DNA of 61,879 nucleotides from a virus (IMGVR_UViG_3300047508_000126:1-61879); one strand, 5' to 3'. Counted from the stretch's first letter, positions 36,109-45,965 are shown. The notes: generated by a model from the letters alone, not told the origin. Numbers and translations: made by a program.

Positions 36109-39102
36109 GTGGCCACCCAGTCGATCCGGTTTGACTTCCTGTCCTCCGGCGCCGCGCGTCTCGCAGCCGACTTCCGCAACACCGGCGACTCGGCGTCCTC
36201 CGCGGCGCGGGGCGCGGGGGTCCTGCAGAAGGTCATCGCGGACCTGGGGCAGAAGGAGAACCGCACCGCGGCGGAGTCGGTGGCCCTAGCGAAGGCGCTG
36301 CGGCTGACCGGCGACGCGGAAGACCGGGCCGCCGCGAAGGCCCTGGCGGCTGACATCGCGATCCGGCGACTCGACGACGCGCTGAAGGACTCAGGCAAGA
36401 GCGCTGGCGGAGCCAGGGGCGGGTTCGCGAGCCTGGCCGGGGAGGTCACCGGGTTCGGCGCCGCCTCCGACGCCGCGACCAGCGGGGGCAACAAGTTCAA
36501 GCTCGCCCTGGCCGGGATCAACCTCGCGTCCGGGGTCCTCGAGCCCGCCCTGGCCGGGGCCGTGGTAGCCGTCGGCGGGCTGGCGGCGGGCCTCGCGGCG
36601 GCCGGCGCGGGGATCGGCGTGTTCGGGATCGTCGCCAAGACGGTGTTCTCGGAGGCGTCCAAGGCAGCCACCGCCTATGCCACCGCCCAGGCCAAGTACG
36701 CGTCGGCCACTACCTCCGCGCAGCGCACAGCCGCGCTGAAAGCCGAGGCGGCCGCGTACGCCGGATTGTCCCCGCCCATCAAGACCCTCGCCGTCGAACT
36801 CGGCACCGCCCAGAGCCAGTGGCAGAAGTTCACCGACGCCGCCGCACCCGGCGTCGTCGGGGTCATCAGCGGCGGCCTCGGGCTGCTGCCGAAGATCCTC
36901 GCGTCGATGAAACCGTTCCTCGCCCCCGTCGAGGCGGCGCTGCGCGGCATCATCGGGCAGCTGAACACCGGCCTGTCATCGACGGGGTTCAAGTCGTTCA
37001 TCGACCTGCTCGCGAAGAACACGGGACCGGCGATCACGAAAATCGCCATTGCGGTCGGTAACGTGATCAAGGGGGTCGCCGGGATCCTGTCGGCGTTCAT
37101 GCCGGTGTCGCAGGGGATGCTGTCCGGGATCGACAAGATCACCGCGAAGTTCGCGGAGTGGGGCAAGTCCCTGTCCGGCGGTACCGGGTTCCAGTCCCTG
37201 ATGACCACCTTCAAGACGGAGACGCCGCAGGCCCTGAAGATCCTGACGAACCTCGGCGCGGTGATCGCCAACGTCGGCAAGGCCATGTTCGGCCTGTCCA
37301 CGTTCTCGAACTCGCGGTTGCTGCTGGGCGCGCTGCTGCCCCTGTCCGGGGTCCTCGCGTCGCTGTCGAAGAACACGGACCTGGTGCGGGTCGCGATGTA
37401 CGCGCTGCTCGCGGTGAAGATCGGGCAGCAGTTCTCCTGGATCGCCCCCGCATGGCAGGGCCTCGTCAAGTTCGCCGCCGCCGCCGACGGCGCCACCATC
37501 GCGGAGACGATCGCCGCCGCCGCGACCCGGGCGTGGGGCCTGGCGATGGATGCCCTGCCGTGGGTCGCGCTCGCCGCCGCCGTCATCGCCGTCGCGGTGC
37601 TGATCATCAAGTACCACCAGCAGATCTGGGTGTTCGCGCAGAAGGTGTGGCATGACGTCCTCGCCGTGATCATGGCCGTGTGGACCTGGGTGAAGGTCAA
37701 CTGGCCGCTGCTGCTCGCCATCATCACCGGGCCGATCGGCCTGGCGATCTTGTGGGTCGTTACCCATTTCGGTGAGATCACCACCGCGGTCAAGACGGTC
37801 CTGACCGCCGTCAAGACGGCGTGGGACGTCGCGTGGGCTGCGATCACGGCCGCGTTCCGCACGGTCATCAGCGCCGGGATCATCGCCCCGTTCAATACGA
37901 TCACGGGTGCGGTCAGGACAGTGCTGGGTGCCGTGTCGTCGGCGTGGAACTCGACGTGGAACACGCTGAAGGCCGCGTTCCGCGTGTTCGTCGTCGACGG
38001 GATCCTCGGCCCGCTGGGGCTGATCATCAACGGGGCCGCGGCGGCGTTCGGGTGGATCCCCGGCCTGGGCTCCAAGCTGAAGACGGCCGCGGCGGCGTTC
38101 AACACGTTCCGCGCCGGGGTGAACGCGGCGCTGGGCGGGATCAACGGGCGGACCGTCACCCTCACCGTCGCGATGCTGTCCGGGCAGGGCCTGGGCGTGC
38201 AGGGCCCCCCGCCGGGAGTGAAGAAGGCGGCGGGCGGCATCATCACCGGCGGCATCCCCGGCCGGGATTCCGTGCTGATCCGGGCGATGCCCGGCGAGGT
38301 TGTCGTCCCCACGAACATGGTGCGGGCCGGGGCTGTGGATCACCTCCGCGGGAAACTGCCCGGGTTCGCGGCCGGCGGCGTGGTCGGCGTGAACGTCGCC
38401 ACGCACACCCCGACACCCGCGCAGGTCCAGTCGACGCTGATGGCCCCCCTGATGAAGCTGGCCGTCGCGTTCGCGAAAGCCGCCGTGGCCGCGGCGAAGG
38501 CGGCATCCGGCGGCGTCTCCGGGGCCGGGCCGACCGGTGGCGACGCCGCGGTGAACCTGGCGCTGGCCAAGAAAATGTTCCCGTGGGGCGCGTCCCAGTG
38601 GGCTCCGTTCAACACCCTGGAAATGCACGAGGCCGGATACAACCGGTTCGCCCGTAATGCCAGCTCGGGAGCGTACGGCATCCCGCAGGCATATCCCCCC
38701 ACGAAGATGCCGTTCGCGGCGCAGGCCGGCGGCGGATCGCACGCCGGGCCGCAGCTGTCATGGATGTTCAGCTACATAGCCGGCCGGTACGGCACCCCGT
38801 CGGCGGCGTGGGCGCAGTATTTCCAGCACCCCGGCGGGGAGGGCTCGTATGACCAGGGCGGGTGGCTCATGCCCGGCGCGACCCTCGCGGTGAATAACAC
38901 CGGCCGGCCGGAGGCGGTCATCACCGGCGCCGGCCTCGACGGGATCACCGCCGAGCTGCGGGCGCTCCGCGCGGAGCTCCGGCAGCTCACCGGCGTCGCC
39001 GCCGGGATCCCCGCCGCGACCGGCCGCCACGTCGGCGGGGCCATCAGCGGCTCCGCCGGCGCGGCGTCGTTCCGGAACAGGTATCCAGTCGGGGGAGCCT
39101 GA
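36109..39102 (+). CDS. Tape measure protein with lysozyme-like C-domain
   Basis: 997 residues from a GTG, far the longest helical protein, setting tail length. Hydrophobic segments lie near residues 145-175 (AGAVVAVGGLAAGLAAAGAG) and 480-560 (LPWVALAAAVIAVAVLIIKY). Near residue 845 the motif NTLEMHEAGYNRFARNASSG, then AYGIPQAYP, is a transglycosylase-like domain with the catalytic Glu, followed by FSYIAGRYGTPSAAWAQY. This would open the peptidoglycan during DNA injection. Confidence 0.9.
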   Translation: MATQSIRFDFLSSGAARLAADFRNTGDSASSAARGAGVLQKVIADLGQKENRTAAESVALAKALRLTGDAEDRAAAKALAADIAIRRLDDALKDSGKSAGGARGGFASLAGEVTGFGAASDAATSGGNKFKLALAGINLASGVLEPALAGAVVAVGGLAAGLAAAGAGIGVFGIVAKTVFSEASKAATAYATAQAKYASATTSAQRTAALKAEAAAYAGLSPPIKTLAVELGTAQSQWQKFTDAAAPGVVGVISGGLGLLPKILASMKPFLAPVEAALRGIIGQLNTGLSSTGFKSFIDLLAKNTGPAITKIAIAVGNVIKGVAGILSAFMPVSQGMLSGIDKITAKFAEWGKSLSGGTGFQSLMTTFKTETPQALKILTNLGAVIANVGKAMFGLSTFSNSRLLLGALLPLSGVLASLSKNTDLVRVAMYALLAVKIGQQFSWIAPAWQGLVKFAAAADGATIAETIAAAATRAWGLAMDALPWVALAAAVIAVAVLIIKYHQQIWVFAQKVWHDVLAVIMAVWTWVKVNWPLLLAIITGPIGLAILWVVTHFGEITTAVKTVLTAVKTAWDVAWAAITAAFRTVISAGIIAPFNTITGAVRTVLGAVSSAWNSTWNTLKAAFRVFVVDGILGPLGLIINGAAAAFGWIPGLGSKLKTAAAAFNTFRAGVNAALGGINGRTVTLTVAMLSGQGLGVQGPPPGVKKAAGGIITGGIPGRDSVLIRAMPGEVVVPTNMVRAGAVDHLRGKLPGFAAGGVVGVNVATHTPTPAQVQSTLMAPLMKLAVAFAKAAVAAAKAASGGVSGAGPTGGDAAVNLALAKKMFPWGASQWAPFNTLEMHEAGYNRFARNASSGAYGIPQAYPPTKMPFAAQAGGGSHAGPQLSWMFSYIAGRYGTPSAAWAQYFQHPGGEGSYDQGGWLMPGATLAVNNTGRPEAVITGAGLDGITAELRALRAELRQLTGVAAGIPAATGRHVGGAISGSAGAASFRNRYPVGGA

Positions 39103-42100
39103 TGACGAGTTCGCTCATACTCGGCAACGCGATCGAGCTCCTGGGTGCTGAGGGCGGCGTCCCGTCGGTCAACCCCGCATGTGCCGGGGCGATCTTCCTC
39201 CTGGCGGATGACGGGTCCTACGACCTGGGTGCTGCCCAGCCCACCTCGAGCTACGTCGCGTCGCTGATCCTCGACGGCGAGCGGCCGTTCGGGCGGCGTG
39301 CCAGCAACAGGCAGATCGTGCTGCCGGTGAAGATCGTCGCGCCTAACGGCAGCCTGCAGCTCCTGGCCGCCGCCCGGGAGTTTTTGCAGCAGACCGTCGA
39401 CCAGGACGTGTGGACGATCACCTGGGTGCGTGACCCCGGGCCCGGCGGGACGCCGACGCCGCTGATCATCGACTGTTTCCGCGCTCAGCCGTCCAAGCCG
39501 GCGTATGCGCCGCTGGCTGAGGCGCAGGGTGTCATGCGGATCAACCTGGTCATCCCGGCGTTGCCCTACGGCCGGTCTGATGTGCAGTCGCAGATCGCGT
39601 TCGCGGCGCCGATCCCGCAGACCCCCCCGCCACCCCCCGCACCGGTTGTCATCGACACGTTCTCGACGATCTCGAGCACGCAGCATTTCCAGTCGGACCG
39701 GTGCATCGTCGGCCCCCGCTCGTGCGGGTGGGATCCTGATGATGCGCGGGTGGGTGACCCGGGCGGGCAGGCTAACCGGTTCCTGTACACGAACGCCAGC
39801 CTGGCGACGACGCTGAACCTGACGGGCATGACATCCGTCGCGATGTGGCTCGGGTTCGGCAGCAGGTATTACACCGCGTTGGAATACCACGGGAAGATCC
39901 ACGGGGTTTCCCTGTATGTCACGCTGGCGGACACGAGCGGGAACACGCTCGGGATGAGCCGCACCGGGCTGCGTCTCCCGGTGTCCCCGGATGCGCAGCA
40001 GCCCGTGTTCTCCCGGGTGTCGATGCCCATCCCGGCCAGCACCACGTTCAATTACTCGAGCGTGGGCGGGTACACGATCGAGATCCTCAACCGTCACGAC
40101 CGGATCCGGCGGCTGTCCTGGGTGACCGCGTTCGTCGACGCGCTCACCGCCTATCCGCCGTCGCAGACCGCGAACCCGGTGACCCGCGGCGCCCTCTACA
40201 CGCTGTACGGGCTGCAGGGGACGGCTAGGTCGGCGATGACGCTGGCGTTCCAGCAGCCCCCCACCGCCGGGACGGTGGTCCCGGTCACCTTGACGGGGGC
40301 CGGGAACTTCACCGTCCCGGCGCTGACCTCGTGGCTGAAAGTGGAGGCGGTCGGCGGCGGGGGTGCCGGGTCGTCGCTGACCGCGACCGGGAACGGCGGA
40401 GGCGGCGGCGGAGGCGGTTACGCCGCCGAATACGTGTTCCCCGCTACGCCGGGCCAGGTCATCCCGTATTACGTGGGTCTCGGCGGCACGGCCGGCGCTT
40501 CTCCGGTTGACGGGCAGCCGACCGTGTTCGGCCCGGGGCCGTCCGGCCCGATGGCCGTCACCGCGAACGGCGGGAAGTCCGCCCTGCAGAACTCCGCGAC
40601 CGGGGCGCTCGGCGGGCTGGCGTCCGGGAACGCGGTCACCTTCCCCGGCGGCACCGGCCGGACCGCCACCGGCAGCGTGGGCGGCGGCGGCGGCAGCTCC
40701 GGCGGGAACGCCTCGGCGGGCCTGTCCCCCACCGGCACCGCCGCGACCGTGTTCACCTCACCCGGCACCGCGACTTGGACGTGCCCGGCCGGAGTGACCC
40801 AGGTCTACGCGGAATGCTGGGGGTCCGGCGGGTCCGGGGCCCTGGGAGCGTCCGGCGGCGGGAACGGCGGCGGCGGAGGCGGAGGCGAGTACGCGGCCGC
40901 CTTCGTCAATGTCACGCCAGCGGGTGTGTACTCATATACGGTCGCGGCGGGCGGCGCGGCCGTGTCCACCTCCGGCACGAACGGGAACAACGGGGCCAGC
41001 TCGACGTTCACCGGGGACGCCGCCGTCACGGTCACCGGGCACGGCGGCGGCGCGGGCCTGTACCGGACCAGCAGCGGCGGCAACGGGGCCGCTGGCACCG
41101 GGTCGTCCGGTATCCATTTCAACGGCGGCACGGGCGGGTCCGCCTTTCCGTACAGCGGGTCGGGCGGGTCCTCGGCTGGCCAGGCGTCGGCGGGCAACAA
41201 CGGCAACGGGTACGGCAGCGCGACCCCGGCCCCGACCGGCGGCGGCGCGGGCGGTGCCGGGACCGGGGCGACCACCGGCAACGGCACCGCCGGGACGGCA
41301 CCCGGCGGCGGCGGCGGCGGCACCTACACCAGCCCGGGAACCTCCGGGGCGGGCGCACCCGGCCAGGTCAGGCTCACCTTCCCCGGCGGCCTGGGCGCCC
41401 CGACGAACAACGGCGCCGCAGCCGTGTCCGGCGGGGGTGCTGGCGGGGCGGGCGGCCCGTCCGCCAACACCGTCGGGTCCGCGGGATCCCAGCCGGGAGG
41501 CGCGGGCGGCGGGGCGTGCTCCACCGGCACCGCCGAGGCAGGCGGCGCCGGCGGGGCCGGGAAGATCACCATCACCCCCTACTCGTCCGCCCCGTTCAAG
41601 AGCTTGATCGTGCACCGGCCGCCGCTCGGCGCGCTGAAGACATTCGTGCCGCTCATCCCGGTCGGCGCCGGGATCGACGCGCCGGACGGCACCCACCAGT
41701 ACACGGTGCCGCAGCCTGTGACCGGCGTGAACGCCGACTTCGGCGGGACCTACACCCTGTACCTGATCGCCTCGTCGCTGCACGGCAGCGCGGCCAGGAC
41801 GATCACCGTCACCGTGACGCAATATGAGTACGCGGGCGGCCCGTCGTACTCGGTCAGCACCCTGCCGGTCACCGTCACCCCAGCGCAGATCACCAATAAC
41901 ATCCTGACCGCAGGCGTTCTGACGCTTCCGGTCAAGGCGGTCGCGGCCGACAACTCAGGCGGCTACTACAGCGTCTCAGTTACTGACAGTGACACTCTAG
42001 ACCGCTGGAATGACTGCCTGGCGCTTGATACCCAGGGCCAGACGGTGGTGATCAACGGCACCGGCAGTTACATCAACTACTACCTCGACGCGCCGGAACC

Positions 42101-42311
42101 CAACCTGGACCTGGGCCTGATCATGGGGTCCTCCCAGGGCCGCCCCTCTGCGGTGTCCGTGTTCGACGCCTGCCAGGCGATCAGCGGCGGCGCCATGGCC
42201 ATCGAGCCCGCTGACGGGGAGAACGCCTTGTTTGCCTACAGCGCGGATGCGTCGGCTCCTAATATCTCCGTCAGCTACTACCCGTCCTGGTTCTTTGACC
42301 GGACCCAGTGA
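39102..42311 (+). CDS. Distal tail protein with two inserted glycine-rich modules
   Basis: 1069 residues, TGATG overlap with the tape measure. Residues 1-190 are Dit-like (SSYVASLILDGERPFGRRAS; FLQQTVDQDVWTITWVRDPG). Residues 200-380 are a beta domain. About 395-545 and 548-826 are two glycine-rich modules, each starting with a Trp strand (FTVPALTSWLKVEAVGGGG; TWTCPAGVTQVYAECWGSGG) and rich in GGG and GxGG turns. Residues 830-1069 are a further beta domain. Polyglycine modules of this kind resemble phage adhesins, so this protein may bind the host wall. Confidence 0.78.
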   Translation: MTSSLILGNAIELLGAEGGVPSVNPACAGAIFLLADDGSYDLGAAQPTSSYVASLILDGERPFGRRASNRQIVLPVKIVAPNGSLQLLAAAREFLQQTVDQDVWTITWVRDPGPGGTPTPLIIDCFRAQPSKPAYAPLAEAQGVMRINLVIPALPYGRSDVQSQIAFAAPIPQTPPPPPAPVVIDTFSTISSTQHFQSDRCIVGPRSCGWDPDDARVGDPGGQANRFLYTNASLATTLNLTGMTSVAMWLGFGSRYYTALEYHGKIHGVSLYVTLADTSGNTLGMSRTGLRLPVSPDAQQPVFSRVSMPIPASTTFNYSSVGGYTIEILNRHDRIRRLSWVTAFVDALTAYPPSQTANPVTRGALYTLYGLQGTARSAMTLAFQQPPTAGTVVPVTLTGAGNFTVPALTSWLKVEAVGGGGAGSSLTATGNGGGGGGGGYAAEYVFPATPGQVIPYYVGLGGTAGASPVDGQPTVFGPGPSGPMAVTANGGKSALQNSATGALGGLASGNAVTFPGGTGRTATGSVGGGGGSSGGNASAGLSPTGTAATVFTSPGTATWTCPAGVTQVYAECWGSGGSGALGASGGGNGGGGGGGEYAAAFVNVTPAGVYSYTVAAGGAAVSTSGTNGNNGASSTFTGDAAVTVTGHGGGAGLYRTSSGGNGAAGTGSSGIHFNGGTGGSAFPYSGSGGSSAGQASAGNNGNGYGSATPAPTGGGAGGAGTGATTGNGTAGTAPGGGGGGTYTSPGTSGAGAPGQVRLTFPGGLGAPTNNGAAAVSGGGAGGAGGPSANTVGSAGSQPGGAGGGACSTGTAEAGGAGGAGKITITPYSSAPFKSLIVHRPPLGALKTFVPLIPVGAGIDAPDGTHQYTVPQPVTGVNADFGGTYTLYLIASSLHGSAARTITVTVTQYEYAGGPSYSVSTLPVTVTPAQITNNILTAGVLTLPVKAVAADNSGGYYSVSVTDSDTLDRWNDCLALDTQGQTVVINGTGSYINYYLDAPEPNLDLGLIMGSSQGRPSAVSVFDACQAISGGAMAIEPADGENALFAYSADASAPNISVSYYPSWFFDRTQ

Positions 42312-42317
42312 GCGGCG

Positions 42318-42542
42318 CTAGCCGTCCACGGTGCGCTTGATTACGCGCACGCAGTCGCCCTCCGTGCCGTAGGGGATATAGAGCACCCAGCCGGCTTTGC
42401 GCATGGCTTCGTTGAGCTCGGCAGGCAGGTCCCCGTCGTCCACCTGGGACCGGGCGTACGCGGCGGCGCGATCCTCGCTGCTGAACGGCACCGGGTCAAC
42501 ATCGGAATGCCGGTCCTCGACCAGGACGATCCAGATTTCCAC
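42318..42542 (-). CDS. Hypothetical 74-residue protein, minus-strand cargo
   Basis: Compact, acidic, with IWIVLVEDRHSDVDPVPFSS, EDRAAAYARSQV and GWVLYIPYGTEGD. Resembles short beta-alpha-beta proteins of lysogens. Second of two minus-strand genes placed between tail genes. Function unknown. Confidence 0.55.
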   Translation of the reverse strand: MEIWIVLVEDRHSDVDPVPFSSEDRAAAYARSQVDDGDLPAELNEAMRKAGWVLYIPYGTEGDCVRVIKRTVDG

Positions 42543-42551
42543 CAGCCGATC

Positions 42552-42839
42552 TTACCGGCGAGACGGAATGGCGACAGTAGCCATCGGCGGGAACTCCTGC
42601 GAGTGATGCCAGTGGCCGCAGGGACGGTTCGGCTTGTCCCACGTCCCGTACGGCTCGCCGGGCATCCCGCCGTTACAGAACCGCCATTGCCAGTGCTCGA
42701 CGGTGCCTAGGTAGCTGGTGTGATCGAAGTGCTGCCAGCAGCACGTCCAGTCCAGCCAGGGCGCGTGTGCCAGCACGTTCAGGTCGCTGGCGAGGCGGCC
42801 GAGCATCGACTGCCTGGCGGCGGCCCTTAGATCACCCAC
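42552..42839 (-). CDS. Hypothetical 95-residue protein, minus-strand cargo
   Basis: Trp-rich and His-rich (LDWTCCWQHFDHTSYLGTVE; HWQWRFCNGGMPGEPYG; CGHWHHSQEF), with four Cys, so a metal site is likely. It opens a two-gene cassette against the late operon. No known family. Confidence 0.5.
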   Translation of the reverse strand: MGDLRAAARQSMLGRLASDLNVLAHAPWLDWTCCWQHFDHTSYLGTVEHWQWRFCNGGMPGEPYGTWDKPNRPCGHWHHSQEFPPMATVAIPSRR

Positions 42840-42901
42840 CGCCGCATTCTAACGCTGGCGGAGCCTGATGCCGACCCGCTGTACGTGGAGGTGAGCGCGG
42901 C

Positions 42902-45061
42902 GTGAGCCTGTCCTACCGGGCCGCCCCCGCGTTCACCAACACCGGCAGCACCGGCGTCACCAGCACCAGCGTCACCAAGCAGGCCGGCACCGCGGCCGGC
43001 GACTGGATCTTCATCTACGTGTTCGCCGGCACCGCCTCGATGGCGTGCACGGGGTTCACCTCCAAACCCGACGGGAACGGGTTCGGCGGCCTGCTGTACC
43101 GCCTCGCGGACGGCTCCGAAGGATCCTCGTTCAGCATCACCGGGCTGGCCGGGAACCGGGCCAGCACGATGATCGTCACGGTCGCCGGCGGGGCCGCGAC
43201 GCTCGACCCGGCCACCGTCGGGACGCCCACGTCCGGCGGGGCGGGCACATCCATCGCCGTCGCGTCGATCACCCTGGCCAACAGCACCGACTGGCTCCTG
43301 TGGTTCGCCGCGAACCAGAACGGCTACTCCGGCGCGGGGATGGCGATCACCCCGCCGTCCGGGTTCTCGAGCCAGGGCACCAACGGGGCCCTCGCCTCCA
43401 ACTCGACCATCATGCTGGCCGACAACGAGTCGGTTGCCAGCGGGGCGACCGGCACGAAGACCGGCACGTTCACCAGCTCCACGTTCTACTCCGGCGTGAT
43501 GGTCGGGATCACCCCCGCCGCGGGCACGACGCACAGCGCCACGGCCGCCCTGTCCGGTTCCGGGACCCTGGGCGGGGCGGGGGTGTTCGCCGGGGCGGCG
43601 GCGCTGTCCGGGATCGGGACGCTGGGCGGGACCGCGACCCACGTTACCGGCCACGGCCGCGGCACCGCCGCGCTGTCCGGCTCCGGGACCCTGGGCGCCT
43701 CCCGGACCTTCGCGTTCTCCCGGGTCGCCGCGCTTGACGGCAACGGCACCCTGAACGCCACCTGGACCGGCGTCCTCGCCCAGCCCCCCGCCGTCCTGTC
43801 CGGCACCGGCACCCTGAACCTGTCCGGGTTCATCCTCAGCGTCCCGGCCGGGCTGTCCGGCAACGGCACCCTGTCCGTCCTGCAGGCCACCGGCGGGCTC
43901 GTGTTCGCCAGCCCCGGCGCGGCCGTCCCGTACGCCTACCCGCTGTCGTCCCAGGTGATGGTCGCCCCCCCGGGCACGTCGGCGTGGCGGCCCCTCGGAT
44001 CCGTCGGCTCCGTCACCGCCCTCACCTACTCCTACACCTGCCCCGGCGGGGCCGACAAGATGACCTGCACCGTCATGGCCCCCGCCGCCTACCGCACCCA
44101 GCTGTTCAACCCGGGATGGCAGGTGAAGATCACTAGGGGCGGCCACCAGGTGTGGACCGGGAAACTCGACGAGCCGCAGCCATCCGCCGCCGGGTGGACG
44201 CTCACCGCCGTCGGCACCGGGAACCGCGGCACCGACTTCACCGCCGTCTACACCAGCACCTGGCCATCCGGCGAACCAGACCAGGCCATCAACGCCGCGA
44301 TAGGACGCGGGCTCCCCTGGATCAACCCCGGTGTCGGCACCCCGTCCGGGGCCTGGTTCGGGCAGGAAGTCGACCCCGGCTCCCAGACCATCACCGGGCT
44401 GCTCAACCTCATCTGCACTAGGGGCGGCCTCACCTGGTACGTCAACAGCCAGCCCGGCGGGATCCCCGGCGACGACCTGGCTGTTTTCCCCCTCCCCACC
44501 GTGGTGAACCGGCTGCTGGTCTGCACGCAGCCCGTAGCCAGGACCCTCGGCGGGGACATCAACACCATCCAGATCCGCTACCAGTCCGCCGCCGACGACA
44601 CCACCAGCGGCACCCCCGCCACCTACGCCCTCACCTCCGTGACCAGCGCCGCCAGCGTCACCGCCCACGGCGTCATCGAGACGTACATTGACCTGTCCAG
44701 TGCCGGGGTCATGTCCGCGGGCGCCGCGCAGGCGGTCGGCAATAAGGTGCTGGCCATCTACCAGCGGGCGTCGTTTGCGGGTCCATTTGTGGCCCGCTAT
44801 GGGCAGCTCACCACCACCGGCGGAGTCCCGCTTGACCCCGGCACCGACCAAGCCGGGACTGCGGTCAAGCTGATCCTCACCGACTTCGGCTACGGCGGGG
44901 AAGTGCTGCCGAACCTGCCCATCACGTTCATCGTCGGCTCATACGAGTGGGATGACCTGGCGCAGACCGCCACCATCACGCCGTATCAATCAGTGAACGC
45001 CAGCCTTCAAGGCCTGCTCTCCCTGGCCAGCCAAGGACTGACACCGATCACGGTCGCCTAA
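42902..45061 (+). CDS. Baseplate (Tal-like) protein with adhesin-like N-domain
   Basis: 719 residues from a GTG with GGAGGTGAG upstream. Residues 1-205 form a beta domain (SVTKQAGTAAGDWIFIYVFA; WLLWFAANQNGYSGAGMAIT). Residues 205-320 hold about six AALSGSGTLG-like repeats. From residue 335 to the end there is a gp27/Tal-like part (WQVKITRGGHQVWTGKLDEP; LINAA-type turns; GEVLPNLPITFIVGSYEWDD). It should close the tail tip and touch the host. Confidence 0.72.
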   Translation: MSLSYRAAPAFTNTGSTGVTSTSVTKQAGTAAGDWIFIYVFAGTASMACTGFTSKPDGNGFGGLLYRLADGSEGSSFSITGLAGNRASTMIVTVAGGAATLDPATVGTPTSGGAGTSIAVASITLANSTDWLLWFAANQNGYSGAGMAITPPSGFSSQGTNGALASNSTIMLADNESVASGATGTKTGTFTSSTFYSGVMVGITPAAGTTHSATAALSGSGTLGGAGVFAGAAALSGIGTLGGTATHVTGHGRGTAALSGSGTLGASRTFAFSRVAALDGNGTLNATWTGVLAQPPAVLSGTGTLNLSGFILSVPAGLSGNGTLSVLQATGGLVFASPGAAVPYAYPLSSQVMVAPPGTSAWRPLGSVGSVTALTYSYTCPGGADKMTCTVMAPAAYRTQLFNPGWQVKITRGGHQVWTGKLDEPQPSAAGWTLTAVGTGNRGTDFTAVYTSTWPSGEPDQAINAAIGRGLPWINPGVGTPSGAWFGQEVDPGSQTITGLLNLICTRGGLTWYVNSQPGGIPGDDLAVFPLPTVVNRLLVCTQPVARTLGGDINTIQIRYQSAADDTTSGTPATYALTSVTSAASVTAHGVIETYIDLSSAGVMSAGAAQAVGNKVLAIYQRASFAGPFVARYGQLTTTGGVPLDPGTDQAGTAVKLILTDFGYGGEVLPNLPITFIVGSYEWDDLAQTATITPYQSVNASLQGLLSLASQGLTPITVA

Positions 45062-45085
45062 AAACCTGTGAGAGCCGGGAGAGTA

Positions 45086-45110
45086 GGCGCGTAGCGGCGC
45101 CTCGTTCTTA
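45086..45110 (+). terminator. Weak terminator after the baseplate gene
   Basis: GGCGC (45086-45090) and GCGCC (45097-45101), followed by TCGTTCTTA. It lies in a 209-nt noncoding gap (45062-45270) where I see no other feature. Confidence 0.4.
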
Positions 45111-45270
45111 AGCCGCAGCCAAGACGCCATCCTCCGCCCGGTTTCCCGGACATCACCAAGCTCTGGCCTGCCTGCTCGTTTAGGGGACCTGCCCTAGTAC
45201 CCGGCGGCGGCCTCTCCCGGCCCCCGCTGCATCTTAACGAGGACCGGGAACCAGGACAAAGGAGTATCCG

Positions 45271-45471
45271 ATGGCACGCGTCATCACCTGCAAGGGCTGC
45301 GGGACCTCAGTCACCCTGTATGCAGATGAAGATCCGCACGCCGCGCTGACGTGCGGGTGCTGCGAAGAGGACCACCACCACGGGCAGGCCACCGAAGCCA
45401 CCGGCGTGCCCTGCCGGCCAGTCCACCACATCTACACCGGCCAGCTGGGCGCGCCGGGAACCGGAGGCTGA
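45271..45471 (+). CDS. Small zinc-binding protein in the tail region
   Basis: 66 residues, AAAGGAG 7 nt before the ATG. ITCKGCGTSVTLY, CGCCEEDHHHGQ and PCRPVHHIY give five Cys and many His, enough for two metal sites. Position among tail genes is typical for small actinophage zinc proteins. Function unknown. Confidence 0.6.
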   Translation: MARVITCKGCGTSVTLYADEDPHAALTCGCCEEDHHHGQATEATGVPCRPVHHIYTGQLGAPGTGG

Positions 45472-45474
45472 CCC

Positions 45475-45924
45475 ATGGCCAACATGACAGAGCAGCTGCG
45501 GGTCAACGCCATCCTGCAGGCCCTGTTCACCAGCTCCACCACGTTCACGATCACCCCGGGCACCGGCGGCGGCTCCGCGTTCATCATCACCCCCCCGTAC
45601 AAGCTGCGGCTCATGAACGCGCAGGGCTCCAACGCCTCCAACGGCACCGAGATCACCACCTCCCCCGGGTACACCGCCGGCGGGAACAGCCTCGGCACCA
45701 CGTTCTGCGCCGCGCCGTCCGCCGGCACCCAGTCCAACTCCAACGCCGTGTCCTGGTCCGCCACCGGCACCTGGCAGACCGTCAACGCCATCGAGATCTG
45801 GGACTCCGCCGGCACCCCCCTGCGGTGGCTACAGGGAGCTATCACCGCGATCACCGGGGTAGTCAACGGTGACACTGTGAGTTTTGCTATAGGCTCGATT
45901 ACAATAAATAGCTCGCAGTGGTAA
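45475..45924 (+). CDS. Minor tail or virion protein (paralogue of 28278-28721)
   Basis: 149 residues. PPYKLRLMNAQGSNASNGTE, then ITTSPGYTAGGNSLGTTFC, WSATGTWQTVNAIEIWDSAG and VVNGDTVSFAIGSITI, is a known actinophage tail-protein pattern, shared with the protein at 28278. The last 40 nt of the gene are unusually AT-rich and overlap the arm of an inverted repeat. Confidence 0.65.
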   Translation: MANMTEQLRVNAILQALFTSSTTFTITPGTGGGSAFIITPPYKLRLMNAQGSNASNGTEITTSPGYTAGGNSLGTTFCAAPSAGTQSNSNAVSWSATGTWQTVNAIEIWDSAGTPLRWLQGAITAITGVVNGDTVSFAIGSITINSSQW

Positions 45925-45965
45925 TGGCTGGTCAGAAGATATAAATCGAACAATCGAGCCTATAG
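45887..45965. repeat. 14-bp perfect inverted repeat around an AT-rich island
   Basis: CTATAGGCTCGATT (45887-45900) and AATCGAGCCTATAG (45952-45965) flank 51 nt of AT-rich DNA containing the stop of 45475-45924. The island runs to the start of the HNH gene at 45998. Confidence 0.85.

Noticed and set aside
36976-38742. 588-codon minus-strand frame opposite the tape measure gene
   Set aside because: Arg/Gly/Asp-rich shadow without any motif; the plus frame has clear tape measure features.
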